From Bacteroidia bacterium (GTDB lineage Bacteria; Bacteroidota; Bacteroidia; Bacteroidales; GCA-2748055), in assembly GCA_030596245.1 (NCBI GenBank), contig JAUVKN010000001.1, positions 1 to 39,728 on the forward strand: 39,728 bases of DNA. The letters are read 5' to 3'. A program made the position numbers and the translations under genes. Shown piece after piece: positions 1-7,163 of this stretch. The notes below the pieces were generated by a model. It worked only from the letters and a program-made list of their open reading frames with translations. It was not told where the DNA came from and searched no databases. The stretch's first letter is position 1; the number at the start of each line of letters is the position of its first letter.

Positions 1-578
1 AAAGCGTTCAACTCACAGTCTTGTTTGTCATAGTTGCCGTGTTCGGGGTTGCGTATCCACTCGGTGGCAATGGATATGCTAAAGCCGTTGGAACATACGA
101 TCTTGGCTTCAAGCACATAGACGGTGTAGGTCGTTTTACCGTTCTTGGATGTCTTTTTCGGGCATCCGGGATATGGCTCGTAGTCAAAACTGTGGAGTCC
201 TGTGCCATCAACCGCCACGCTATGATAAAGTCTATCGAAACGGAACTTGTCGAACACCTTCCTGCGCACCAACACCCTGACCATCTCCTGCTTGAGCCTC
301 TCGAGGCATTCTTGCGGTAATTTCCGCAGCAGTTTGTCACAGGTGTCCGTGTCGGGGAGCCGACAGCCAAACACCCTTTTGTAGTTGGCTGCAAAGCGCC
401 CCTTCCGGGAAAGGTTGTCCATGCTGTTGCGTGAACCATGCTTGAAAAGGAATATAGCTATAACGGCCATCAGCACCTCCTCAGTTTTGTAATCAGGGGA
501 CTTCCGGTAATCGGGAAGTGAGGAAAGCATCTCAAGGAATTGGGGGAAGTGTCTGTTCATGGCAATGGCTGTTTGCAT
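1..578 (-). mobile_element. insertion sequence DDE transposase, 5' part, runs off the left edge
   Basis: The minus strand has one uninterrupted reading frame from an ATG at 578 (or the second ATG at 560) to the window edge with no stop, so only the N-terminal ~190 residues are visible. From 560 it begins MNRHFPQFLEMLSS, followed by LPDYRKSPDYKTEEVLMAVIA and a helical region, then VAVDGTGLHSFDYEP. The hydrophobic strand ending in DGTG fits the first catalytic Asp of an RNase H-fold (DDE) transposase of the IS4/ISAs1-like type. The N-terminal layout (LPDYRK... LPDTDT...) also matches that group. I cannot name the IS family. The C-terminal catalytic Asp/Glu, the other end of the element and any target-site duplication lie outside the window. 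The frame is intact, so the copy may be functional. Confidence 0.72.
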
Positions 579-758
579 CGCGAAGCAGAACCCCTGGTAA
601 CAGCTGAGTTTTGCCCTGCATCCATTGCGCTTTTGTTCTTTGTTCTTCTTTTTGTTTCTCTTCTAAAAAAGGTGGGAAAAAATATCGGAAATTACAAAAC
701 AAAATACCCGGAAAAATTACGTATTAATTTTATTATCAGTACTTTAAAGGTGTAATAA

Positions 759-796
759 AAAACGCCAGTGAATAGGTGGCTACCTCCTGGCGTTTT
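759..796. terminator. bidirectional hairpin AAAACGCCAG / CTGGCGTTTT
   Basis: A perfect 10-bp inverted repeat (759-768 and 787-796) encloses an 18-nt loop with a small internal GGT/ACC repeat. The stem is A-rich on the left and T-rich on the right on both strands, as in a bidirectional intrinsic terminator. It lies upstream of the transposase, so it may shield the IS from outside transcription or be part of the IS end. Both readings are inference. Confidence 0.4.
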
Positions 797-1012
797 AAAA
801 AAATGAAAAATGAAACCACAACATTATTTGTTCGGCGGCTGCGTCGCCTTTGTATCATCCTGATAATAAAGGCGTTAGAAAGGCAGCCTGCAATGTGGCG
901 TCTTCTATAAAGTTAGTGCGAAAAATATTTCTCTCAAAATTTCCCTGCAGCTTAATTCTCAGACTATTACGGATATGCAAATTTACAAGCGGAATCGCTG
1001 AATCTTATGGAA

Positions 1013-1138
1013 AAGGGATATTAATTATCCAGTTATTATACTTATTTGGTGCTTTTCGGATAATAAATATCCATTGATAGATATTTATTATCCAAATCAA
1101 CATCAATATAGTTAATAACTGGATAAAACATATCTATT
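1013..1138. repeat. ~126-bp concentric imperfect palindrome
   Basis: Three pairs of inverted-repeat arms share one centre (between 1075 and 1076). The inner pair, 1058-1071 with 1080-1093, is a perfect 14-bp match (GGATAATAAATATC). The middle pair, 1025-1038 with 1113-1126, is also a perfect 14-bp match (TTATCCAGTTATTA). A shorter outer pair lies at 1016-1021 with 1130-1135. The motif GGATAnTnAATATCC/GGATAA recurs at each level. The region is AT-rich and gene-free. Possible readings are a MITE-like element, a multi-site operator, or a recombination or cruciform site. Confidence 0.6.
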
Positions 1139-1219
1139 CCTGATTTTTTTTCGTCCTTAGTGTCGACATCAGCCCTGTCTGTACCATATACCAGACCAAT
1201 CATAAATGCTGCTCCTTAT

Positions 1220-1258
1220 CCGCCCCTGAGGGCTGTCCCTGTGAGCCGCCCCTGAGGG
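1220..1258. repeat. 13-bp direct duplication, 26-bp period
   Basis: CCGCCCCTGAGGG occurs at 1220-1232 and again at 1246-1258. It is the first of several adjacent short-period repeats leading into the PLD-like gene. Confidence 0.6.
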
Positions 1259-1260
1259 AT

Positions 1261-1300
1261 GCTGCTACAGTGGAGTGCTGCTACAGTGGAGTGCTGCTAC
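1261..1300. repeat. 16-bp tandem repeat, 2.5 copies
   Basis: GCTGCTACAGTGGAGT is repeated exactly at 1261-1276 and 1277-1292, with a partial third copy at 1293-1300. The unit length is not a multiple of three and no gene covers it. Confidence 0.8.
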
Positions 1301-1322
1301 GGACAGGGACCCAAGCTTGTAA

Positions 1323-1440
1323 GTGCTCGACCGCAGGCAATAGTGTGCTCAACTGCAGGCAATAGTGTTCTCAACTGCAGGCAATAGTGTTCTCGATCGC
1401 AGGCAATAGTGTGCTCGACCGCAGGCAATAGTGTGCTCGC
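1323..1440. repeat. 22-bp tandem repeat, 5 full copies plus a partial copy
   Basis: Units start at 1323, 1345, 1367, 1389 and 1411, and a truncated unit starts at 1433. Each has the form GTGCTC(g/a)A(c/t)(c/t) followed by GCAGGCAATAGT. Variation is limited to a few positions in the first half (GTG/GTT, CGACC/CAACT/CGATC). The copies abut with no spacers, so this is a minisatellite and not a CRISPR array. It ends about 80 bp before the PLD-like gene. Confidence 0.88.
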
Positions 1441-1519
1441 GTAGTCCATGGGCAGGGCTTTGAAAGGCCAACCCTAAATAGTTAATTATCAGTCAAATCA
1501 ATAGAAAAATGAAACGAGC

Positions 1520-2554
1520 GTGAAATTGATCAAACCTTCTGAAATTTCTGCCAGGATTCTCACATTGCTCGATGAGAGTGATGAAAGGGTCATCATAGTA
1601 TCTCCCTATATGAAGATTTCGAAATGGTATAAGTTCATGAATAAGGTCAATGGATTGAAAACCAGGAGGATCCTCATAGAGATATATGTCAGGGACGACC
1701 CTGACAACACAGCCACCTATCGTGATCTGGATCAATTGGCACTGGAGTATAAAAAGATTCCTCACCTGCACAGCAAACTATACCTGAATGAAAGATACGG
1801 CATCGTAACTTCCATGAATTTGCTGCTAAGCTCTGAGATCAATTCCCTGGAAATTGGATATGCCACGGAAACCTGGACGGAATACAATGACTTGTTAGGT
1901 TTTTATCACAGGTATATCCACATTGGTGAACCGGTTCACTGTGATACAATAGCCGGCCGGCCGGCCGCAGACCTGAAAGAGATTATGCATAGCATCAGGG
2001 AAGAACTCAAAAGAACCTCGAAGAACTCATGGCTCTGGCTTGCGGAAAATGCGCTGCATATCAGCACTGGCCGGAATAACTACAGCGTTTCGATCAACGA
2101 CGGCTACCTGAGAATCACCGCTAGTTTGAGAATTGCTTCCGCAACAAAGCAGAAAAGCATTCAGCGCTCCTCATTGATCGCGAAAAAAGTCGGAGATCTC
2201 ACTGCCATGAAGGTCGATATGCATCCTGGTCCTAAGCATGGTCCTAAGCCTGGTCCTAAGCCTGGTCCTAAGCTTGGTTCTAAGCCTGGCCTTAAGCCTG
2301 GTCCTAAGCCTGGTCCTAAGCCTGGCTCTACGCCTAGTCCTAAGCCTGGTTCTGAGCCTGGCCTTAAGTCTGGTCCTAAGCCAGGTCTTAAGCCTGAAAT
2401 CCTACAACTATCCGGACAGGCACAACACACATTGAAAAGCACCTGCATCACCGGGATCCTGGAAGCTGAAGCGGATTACATGATGGAATCTGTAATAAGG
2501 TTTATTGATGCCACGGAGGATCTGGTATGTCAGGAAGCGTTTAATAGCTCATAA
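1520..2554 (+). CDS. PLD-like (phospholipase D superfamily) protein with PGPK-repeat tail
   Basis: The start is a GTG at 1520. The only upstream ATG (1509) hits a stop after four codons, and an in-frame stop precedes 1520. Residues 1-135 resemble a one-motif PLD-like domain: strand VIIVSPYM at 24-31, H84-S-K86 followed by E91, then S98-M-N100 and E111. In the classical HxKxxxxD motif the last residue is Asp; here it is Glu. One HKD half-site implies that activity would need a dimer. Residues 236-291 are 14 copies of a four-residue PGPK-like repeat, followed by about 50 residues of predicted helix. Such proteins are often linked to DNA processing or phosphodiester chemistry, but the substrate is unknown. 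The tail and the downstream overlapping ORF raise the possibility of a frameshift near the end. The neighbours (IS, minisatellites) suggest an accessory locus. Confidence 0.7.
   Translation: MKLIKPSEISARILTLLDESDERVIIVSPYMKISKWYKFMNKVNGLKTRRILIEIYVRDDPDNTATYRDLDQLALEYKKIPHLHSKLYLNERYGIVTSMNLLLSSEINSLEIGYATETWTEYNDLLGFYHRYIHIGEPVHCDTIAGRPAADLKEIMHSIREELKRTSKNSWLWLAENALHISTGRNNYSVSINDGYLRITASLRIASATKQKSIQRSSLIAKKVGDLTAMKVDMHPGPKHGPKPGPKPGPKLGSKPGLKPGPKPGPKPGSTPSPKPGSEPGLKSGPKPGLKPEILQLSGQAQHTLKSTCITGILEAEADYMMESVIRFIDATEDLVCQEAFNSS
2225..2392 (+). repeat. 12-bp coding minisatellite, 14 units (PGPK)
   Basis: Fourteen consecutive 12-bp units of consensus CCTGGTCCTAAG lie in frame with the PLD-like gene. 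They encode PGPK with variants HGPK, LGSK, PGLK, PGST, PSPK, PGSE and SGPK. The unit is a multiple of three, so copy-number change would leave the frame intact. Confidence 0.92.
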
Positions 2555-2729
2555 AGCCCTTATTACCCAGGATAGCATTGGGCTTACTGAGGAGCAGAAG
2601 CTGGTGGACAAGATCCCAGACAAGATCCCAGACATAATCCCAGACAAGATCCCAGACATAATCCCAGACATAATCCCAGACAAAATCCCAGACAAAATCC
2701 TAGACAAAATCCCAGACAAAATCCTGTGA
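2508..2729 (+). CDS. small ORF ending in DKIP repeats, or frameshifted tail of the PLD-like gene
   Basis: An ATG at 2508 (a TTG lies directly before it) opens a 73-codon frame that overlaps the last 47 bp of the PLD-like gene in another frame. The frame has a stop at 2496-2498, so it cannot extend much upstream. About 33 ordinary residues (MPRRIWYVRKRLIAHKAL...) are followed by ten four-residue repeats (DKIP/DIIP/DKIL) and a stop right after the last unit. I recognise no family. It may be a separate small gene coupled to the PLD-like gene. It may instead be that gene's original C-terminus, lost to a frameshift, because both segments end in 12-bp-unit repeats. Expression is unproven. Confidence 0.4.
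   Translation: MPRRIWYVRKRLIAHKALITQDSIGLTEEQKLVDKIPDKIPDIIPDKIPDIIPDIIPDKIPDKILDKIPDKIL
2607..2726 (+). repeat. 12-bp minisatellite, 10 units (DKIP)
   Basis: Ten consecutive 12-bp units of consensus GACAAGATCCCA run up to a TGA stop. Variants are mainly AAG/ATA/AAA at codon 2 and CCA/CTA/CTG at codon 4. The sequence is unrelated to the PGPK array 214 bp upstream but has the same unit length. Confidence 0.92.
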
Positions 2730-2832
2730 AAAACCGGCCAGGGTGTCCCGATAGGTTCTTCCTATGACGAAAAAAAAAGTTAGTGCAGCAGATGGAGCTT
2801 TTTTACCTGGAAAACTATCACGATTAATTGCT

Positions 2833-2881
2833 GTTTTCATTATCGTTAATTAACAATCCTCAAACTAACGATGACGAAAAC
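2833..2881. terminator. 16-bp imperfect inverted repeat between convergent genes
   Basis: GTTTTCATTATCGTTA at 2833-2848 pairs with 2866-2881, with two mismatched positions and a 17-nt loop. It lies between the plus-strand small ORF and the 3' end of the minus-strand glycosyltransferase, where a shared terminator would be expected. No clear T-tract follows on either strand, so intrinsic termination is only a possibility. Confidence 0.35.
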
Positions 2882-2907
2882 AGGAGTGAAACGCTCATGA
2901 CATAGGA

Positions 2908-4329
2908 TCAGGATTTATCAAATCCTTTTCTTTCCATCCTGCCCCACGTGTTTCTTTTGAACAGTTTGTCGATATTTCCTTTGATGGACATTAGCATGAT
3001 CAGTGGATGGTAGAATATCGGTTCCAGGAATGCGGTACCGATCAGCCTGAATACATCCCTTCGCTTCTCATATTTATGGAAAGTGACCTCCTCGAACAAT
3101 ACGGACCAGATGGAGAGAGAAACAGCAAAAAAATAGACAAATCCAAACAATAGCAGGAAGAATGGCCAGTTCAGTTTCCCGGAGATCACCAGAAAGATGA
3201 ACCACAGGATTCCCAGGAATTCAATGATTGGGGCCAGGTACTCAAACATCAGCCAGTAGGGATATCCCAGCATTCCCAGTTTTCCATACCGTCGGTTGAA
3301 CAGGAGTTTTCTATGGATGATCAGCGTCTCCAGGGTCCCACGGGTCCATCGACTGCGCTGTCTTGCCAGCACTTTCAAGGTGGATGGCACTTCTGTCCAG
3401 CAGAGCGGATCGGGTATATAGACCACATCATAGCTCATGTTATTGTCGACCATATATCTCCTCATACGCACTACAAGTTCCATGTCCTCCCCCACAGTAT
3501 CGGTCCTGTAACCTCCTGATTGAATGACAATTTCACGATTGAACATTCCAAGGGCACCAGAAATAAGTAACAGACCATCCAACTCACTCCATGCCATCCT
3601 GCCCATCAAAAATGCCCTGGTATATTCCATGACCTGGGCCCTGGGCAAAAACTTCTTTGGAAGGTGTACCTTCTTAATATGTCCTCCCGATATCTCGCAC
3701 GAATTGGCTATTCGGATCACCCCACCTGCACCAATCACTTTTTTTTCCTTAGACTCAGTAAATGGCTTTACCAATTTAAGAAGGGCATCCGGTTCCATGA
3801 TGGAGTCAGCATCAATGCTCACTACGAGTTCGTTCTTGGAGACATTCAGTCCGGCATTCAGAGAATCTGCTTTCCCCCCATTCACTTTATCTATCACTGT
3901 CAGCTTTTTAAACGACCTGTTCTGTGACTTATACACCCCGCGTATCCGCTTGCAGGGCAACCGATAGTCAAAGTAGTAGTTGACCTTCTCCAACTCATAG
4001 GTTTCGATCATCTTCTCCAGAGAATCATCCGAACTTCCATCGTTGACCACAATTACTTCATAATTGTTATAGTAGAGCGATAGCAGGGTCCTGATATTAT
4101 CAAGGATGGTGCGGCTTTCGTTAAAGGCCGGAGCGATCACCGAAAGGGTTGGGGCCAGTGGGGAAGAGACGATGGAATTATAGTCCACATAGCTGTTTTT
4201 TCTCAGGTACTTCCTCAGAGAGATGGCCGAAAAAACAGTAAGTATCAGATACACGCTGAATATCAATGCAGTAATGATAAACACTGCATGCAGCACAAAA
4301 AACTTTAATATGTCAAACAATCCACTCAT
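2908..4329 (-). CDS. processive family 2 glycosyltransferase (exopolysaccharide synthase type)
   Basis: This 473-residue membrane GT2 is of the cellulose/hyaluronan/PgaC synthase class and is expected to polymerise a sugar from a nucleotide-sugar donor at the inner membrane. There is one N-terminal membrane helix (about 8-35). The catalytic domain contains SVIAPAFNES (63-72), VVNDGSSDD with D97, GGKAD (151-155), DAD (173-175), GED (280-282) and the processive QxxRW motif QRSRW (324-328). Two to three membrane helices follow (about 360-412, and possibly 430-450). It is the last gene of a five-gene minus-strand operon and starts two bases after the stop of the HEAT-repeat gene. The polymer made cannot be read from sequence. 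Confidence 0.85.
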   Translation of the reverse strand: MSGLFDILKFFVLHAVFIITALIFSVYLILTVFSAISLRKYLRKNSYVDYNSIVSSPLAPTLSVIAPAFNESRTILDNIRTLLSLYYNNYEVIVVNDGSSDDSLEKMIETYELEKVNYYFDYRLPCKRIRGVYKSQNRSFKKLTVIDKVNGGKADSLNAGLNVSKNELVVSIDADSIMEPDALLKLVKPFTESKEKKVIGAGGVIRIANSCEISGGHIKKVHLPKKFLPRAQVMEYTRAFLMGRMAWSELDGLLLISGALGMFNREIVIQSGGYRTDTVGEDMELVVRMRRYMVDNNMSYDVVYIPDPLCWTEVPSTLKVLARQRSRWTRGTLETLIIHRKLLFNRRYGKLGMLGYPYWLMFEYLAPIIEFLGILWFIFLVISGKLNWPFFLLLFGFVYFFAVSLSIWSVLFEEVTFHKYEKRRDVFRLIGTAFLEPIFYHPLIMLMSIKGNIDKLFKRNTWGRMERKGFDKS

Positions 4330-4331
4330 GC

Positions 4332-5594
4332 TTAATAGATTCGGCCGTCCAGTACGTGCCTGATAATGATCTGATAGTTTTTATACTCTGATTTTGATTT
4401 CATCAATTTAATGAGCATTGAAATACCTGGCTCATCGGTATTCTCCATGGCCTTGGTGGCGAGAATCTGCAGCTGCACATCCTCTTCCATATCCAGGACC
4501 GATTTCAGAAAGTTCAAATGCCGCTCTTCAGGGATCCTTGCAAATGCATTCAATATTTCAAGTTTATTCCTATTGGATTCCCCTTCATAGATCTTTTTCA
4601 TGGCTGGAAGTGAACTTTTCAACCTGAGTTCTCCGCATACCTTATATGCAGTGCGACGCACCTCATCGTTCTCATGTTCGAAAAGCCTGATTATGGCTGA
4701 CCCGGCACCCTTTTGTTTGAACCAGGAAACCATCTCCAGTGCAAAAATGAGCACACTGATGTTCTCCGATTCGAACCATTGTTTGAAAGCAGGCACCTTA
4801 AGGTTGTGCTGGATTAAAAGTTCATGAAGGGTAATCTGCTCCCAAATGGCCAGAGGTTTTTCCATGAGGTACAAGAAGTGGTATGGATTGTCGTCCGACA
4901 AACTTACCATGGCAATCTGAGCCTCCATCCTCAATATCTCATTGTTGGAGTTCAGGCTTTCTATGATCCTCTCATTGGCCTCCCTGATACCCATAAAGGC
5001 CAGTTCCCTGAATCCCTTCACATTTTCATGCCATTTCCTGCTGTAAGCTTTTTCAAGAGAATCTTTCATCAAACCCAGCAACAGGTAAAGCTTTTTAATG
5101 ACCTCCTTGATCTCTCCCTTCAGGTTGATGCTCAGGTCAATCATCTGATCGATGAGTATCTGACGGTTAAACTTATTGGAAGCAATCCGCTCCAGGTCCA
5201 TAAATGCATGATCCAATTTATCCTCTTCAAAGAGATAATCCATCAACTTTTGCTGGTACTCCTCTTTCAGGTACTCTTTCAATTTTTGCTCCCGCTGCAT
5301 TCTGCCCCTGTTCAGCAGGATAATAATCAGCAATGTAATCAGGGTCACAATCGAATAGAGGATCACCACGTACAGAATGGTAATGAAGAGAGAGGATTTA
5401 TCAAACTTCACCATGACCCGTTCCGAATAGCGGCTTATGAAATTATCCTCCTGAATGTTGTCATTGGCATAGACCGTTTCTGTGGAATCCTCTGTTTCGG
5501 GGTATACCGGGACCTGTGCTGAAACAAAAAACAGACCTATGGATACCACTATCCAGGGTAGCAAAAAGATCAGATATATTTTTAAACTCTTCAC
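4332..5594 (-). CDS. inner-membrane HEAT-repeat protein
   Basis: The start is a GTG at 5594 that overlaps the stop of the upstream yaiO-like gene (GTGA), so translation is probably coupled. The 420-residue protein has a membrane helix at about 5-26, a short acidic periplasmic loop (27-68), a second helix at about 69-94, and a cytoplasmic helical-repeat region from about 110 to the end. Repeats such as SDDNPYHFLYLMEK, ENDEVRRTAYKVCGEL and MEEDVQLQILATKAM look like HEAT units. HEAT arrays bind other proteins. Placement between an outer-membrane TPR-barrel and a GT2 synthase suggests a scaffold or regulator of the synthase complex. The receiver protein two genes upstream is a candidate partner. 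No catalytic motif was seen. Confidence 0.75.
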   Translation of the reverse strand: MKSLKIYLIFLLPWIVVSIGLFFVSAQVPVYPETEDSTETVYANDNIQEDNFISRYSERVMVKFDKSSLFITILYVVILYSIVTLITLLIIILLNRGRMQREQKLKEYLKEEYQQKLMDYLFEEDKLDHAFMDLERIASNKFNRQILIDQMIDLSINLKGEIKEVIKKLYLLLGLMKDSLEKAYSRKWHENVKGFRELAFMGIREANERIIESLNSNNEILRMEAQIAMVSLSDDNPYHFLYLMEKPLAIWEQITLHELLIQHNLKVPAFKQWFESENISVLIFALEMVSWFKQKGAGSAIIRLFEHENDEVRRTAYKVCGELRLKSSLPAMKKIYEGESNRNKLEILNAFARIPEERHLNFLKSVLDMEEDVQLQILATKAMENTDEPGISMLIKLMKSKSEYKNYQIIIRHVLDGRIY

Positions 5595-6766
5595 TTTATT
5601 ATTCGGATGTAAAATCCTGCCCTCAGGTCAAATCGATGACGGTACTCATCGACATCAAACTCTTCATAGGAGTAGCCGGTCATCACATTCAACCGAAGAA
5701 TGTGGTTGATCTGCTTCGAGTATTCGACCCGGCCTGACATGGCTCTCAGCCTGTCCAGATCTGACACAACCAGCAGTGGTTCGTCGGGAGCGGTACCATA
5801 TCCCAGTGTGAGTGAGAGGTAGTTGAATTTATCTTCAAAGTACCTTCTGGCACTCAGGTAGTAGGAACCTGAAACACCATAATCTTTAAAAAACAGATAA
5901 TTCCTGAAAGAGAACCAGTAATCACCGGCATATTTCTCTCCGGAAAATGTCAGGAAAGTAAAGTGTTGGTCCCAATAGAAGTAACGGAGTCCGGCCGACA
6001 GGGCAAAACCCTTCGGAAGCACCTGCCAGATCTCTGCTGCTGCCCTGTGTCCGGGCAGGTAATTGACTGCTCCATCTGGCGAGAATCCGTAGCCCGCCAT
6101 GGCATAGTTCTTTTTCCCAAGATTCAGGTAACCGTCCATGTTCAACTGAATGTCTGTGGAGGGATTGTCAACCCCCGCATGATACCCGCCATTCACATAG
6201 GGAGACAGGGTTCCCATCTTCAATGGTATATTTCCGCCGGCAGTCAGCATATGCCAGTTCCGCACATAGGGCTTGCTGAAATGGTCGTAGGAGTAGAAGA
6301 GGAAAAGCTCGGGCAGATCCTGTTTTGAGCCCTGCTGATATTTTGCCAGCAACTGTTTCTCCATGATTAACGGGGAGTCTGGTTCCAGCTCAAGGGCGCG
6401 GGCAGCATACTCTTCAAGTTTTGCCCAGTCGTTTTCCCAGTAAGCAAGATCCACACGGGTTTCATGTGCTTCGAAAAGATCGGGCTCCTTTGATAGCACT
6501 TTTTCAAGGATCATATAGGCCGAATCGTATTTGGCTTCCCACCCATATATCCTGGCCAGGTAGAGGGCCACATCAAAATAATCCGGGTTCTCATCCATGA
6601 TCCTGTGACCAATTGATATCGCTGTGGCATAGCGGTTCTCATTCGCATGTTCTCTCATCAATGCAAACCCAGCTTCAGGAGTGGCATAGGTTTCCTGCAG
6701 TTCCTGGGCAGCCAATTGATTCAGTAAAAAAAACAGAAAGATGGTCAGTGAAGTGAAATTACGCAT
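5591..6766 (-). CDS. YaiO-family outer-membrane beta-barrel with N-terminal TPR region
   Basis: I chose the ATG at 6766, eight bases after the stop of the receiver gene. A GTG at 6775 would add three residues and overlap that stop. The 391-residue product has a signal peptide (MRNFTSLTIFLFFLLNQLAA, cleavage near A20/Q21). A TPR-like region follows at about 30-150, with repeats such as GHRIMDENPDYFDVALYLA and MILEKVLSKEPDLFEAHE. A C-terminal barrel of alternating aromatic strands runs from about 155 to the end (GFYIRIIK). This layout matches the YaiO family, and functionally the TPR-porin PgaA of poly-GlcNAc export. In E. coli, yaiO also neighbours a GT2 gene (yaiP). I infer that it passes the polymer made by the operon's glycosyltransferase across the outer membrane. 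Confidence 0.75.
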   Translation of the reverse strand: MRNFTSLTIFLFFLLNQLAAQELQETYATPEAGFALMREHANENRYATAISIGHRIMDENPDYFDVALYLARIYGWEAKYDSAYMILEKVLSKEPDLFEAHETRVDLAYWENDWAKLEEYAARALELEPDSPLIMEKQLLAKYQQGSKQDLPELFLFYSYDHFSKPYVRNWHMLTAGGNIPLKMGTLSPYVNGGYHAGVDNPSTDIQLNMDGYLNLGKKNYAMAGYGFSPDGAVNYLPGHRAAAEIWQVLPKGFALSAGLRYFYWDQHFTFLTFSGEKYAGDYWFSFRNYLFFKDYGVSGSYYLSARRYFEDKFNYLSLTLGYGTAPDEPLLVVSDLDRLRAMSGRVEYSKQINHILRLNVMTGYSYEEFDVDEYRHRFDLRAGFYIRIIK

Positions 6767-6774
6767 GGTACACA

Positions 6775-7137
6775 CTATGTTTTTTCAGCAACGGATTGGA
6801 CCATTTCGAGCAAGACATCCGGATCAAAAGGTTTGGTCAGATACCCTTTTGCTCCAAGTTCCAGGGCATGATCTTTCGTTTCATCCAGTGTAATACCTGA
6901 AATGATGATCACTGGGATTTTCGTTTCCATTTTGGTATTCACATAACGTACCAGTTCAAGCCCTTTTGTATAGGGCATATTAATATCAGTTATCACCAGG
7001 TCAATTTCTTCATTATCAAGTATTTTGATAGCTTTATCTCCATCTGCTGCCTCCAATATTTCATAACCACACCTGGCAAGAGAAAAAGCGATGGTCTTAA
7101 GGGCAATTGGATTATCTTCACAAACAAGTATTCTCAT
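6775..7137 (-). CDS. stand-alone CheY-like receiver (response regulator)
   Basis: From the ATG at 7137 (a TTG at 7140 is less likely) this is a 120-residue single receiver domain with no output domain. The acidic pocket is E7-D8, the phospho-acceptor is D51 in ITDINMP, and the switch residue is S80 followed by G. The conserved lysine is K102 in TKPF. A single-domain receiver acts by binding a partner protein after phosphorylation. No histidine kinase is encoded nearby. Its position inside the exopolysaccharide-type operon, directly before the YaiO-like gene, suggests post-translational control of that machine, perhaps through the HEAT-repeat protein (inference). Confidence 0.85.
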   Translation of the reverse strand: MRILVCEDNPIALKTIAFSLARCGYEILEAADGDKAIKILDNEEIDLVITDINMPYTKGLELVRYVNTKMETKIPVIIISGITLDETKDHALELGAKGYLTKPFDPDVLLEMVQSVAEKT

Positions 7138-7163
7138 CAATTCTGTGGTTACAATAATAAAAA

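Larger units (their letters stand above)
579..1519. other. gene-free interval with palindromes and short tandem repeats
   Basis: About 940 bp without a convincing gene separates the transposase from the PLD-like gene. It holds an 10-bp-stem hairpin (759-796), a long concentric palindrome (about 1013-1138), a 13-bp duplication (1220-1232 and 1246-1258), a 16-bp tandem repeat (1261-1300) and a 22-bp tandem repeat (1323-1440). The only ORF longer than 60 codons in the middle (from a TTG at 850) runs through the palindrome and resembles no protein family, so I do not call it. The left part (579 to about 800) may belong to the IS upstream end, but the partner terminal repeat is not visible. Confidence 0.6.

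Noticed and set aside
21..320. 99-codon plus-strand ORF
   Set aside because: Antisense shadow of the transposase reading frame.
8..439. 143-codon minus-strand ORF
   Set aside because: It is out of frame with the transposase frame that covers the same DNA; its composition is low-complexity and matches no family.
850..1077. 75-codon plus-strand ORF starting at TTG
   Set aside because: Runs through the palindrome, has an unusual start and no recognisable features.
1323..1440. Possible CRISPR array
   Set aside because: Units are contiguous 22-bp tandem copies without unique spacers, and no cas genes are present.
2161..2451. Antisense GLGPGL-repeat ORF and a frame-shifted LVLS-repeat ORF (2238-2435)
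   Set aside because: Both are other-frame readings of the 12-bp PGPK array; a 12-bp repeat without stops opens several frames.
3524..3967. 147-codon plus-strand ORF
   Set aside because: Antisense shadow of the GT2 gene, which has all catalytic motifs.
4824..5522. 232-codon plus-strand ORF
   Set aside because: Long antisense shadow of the HEAT-repeat gene; no domain, and it conflicts with the well-supported minus-strand operon.
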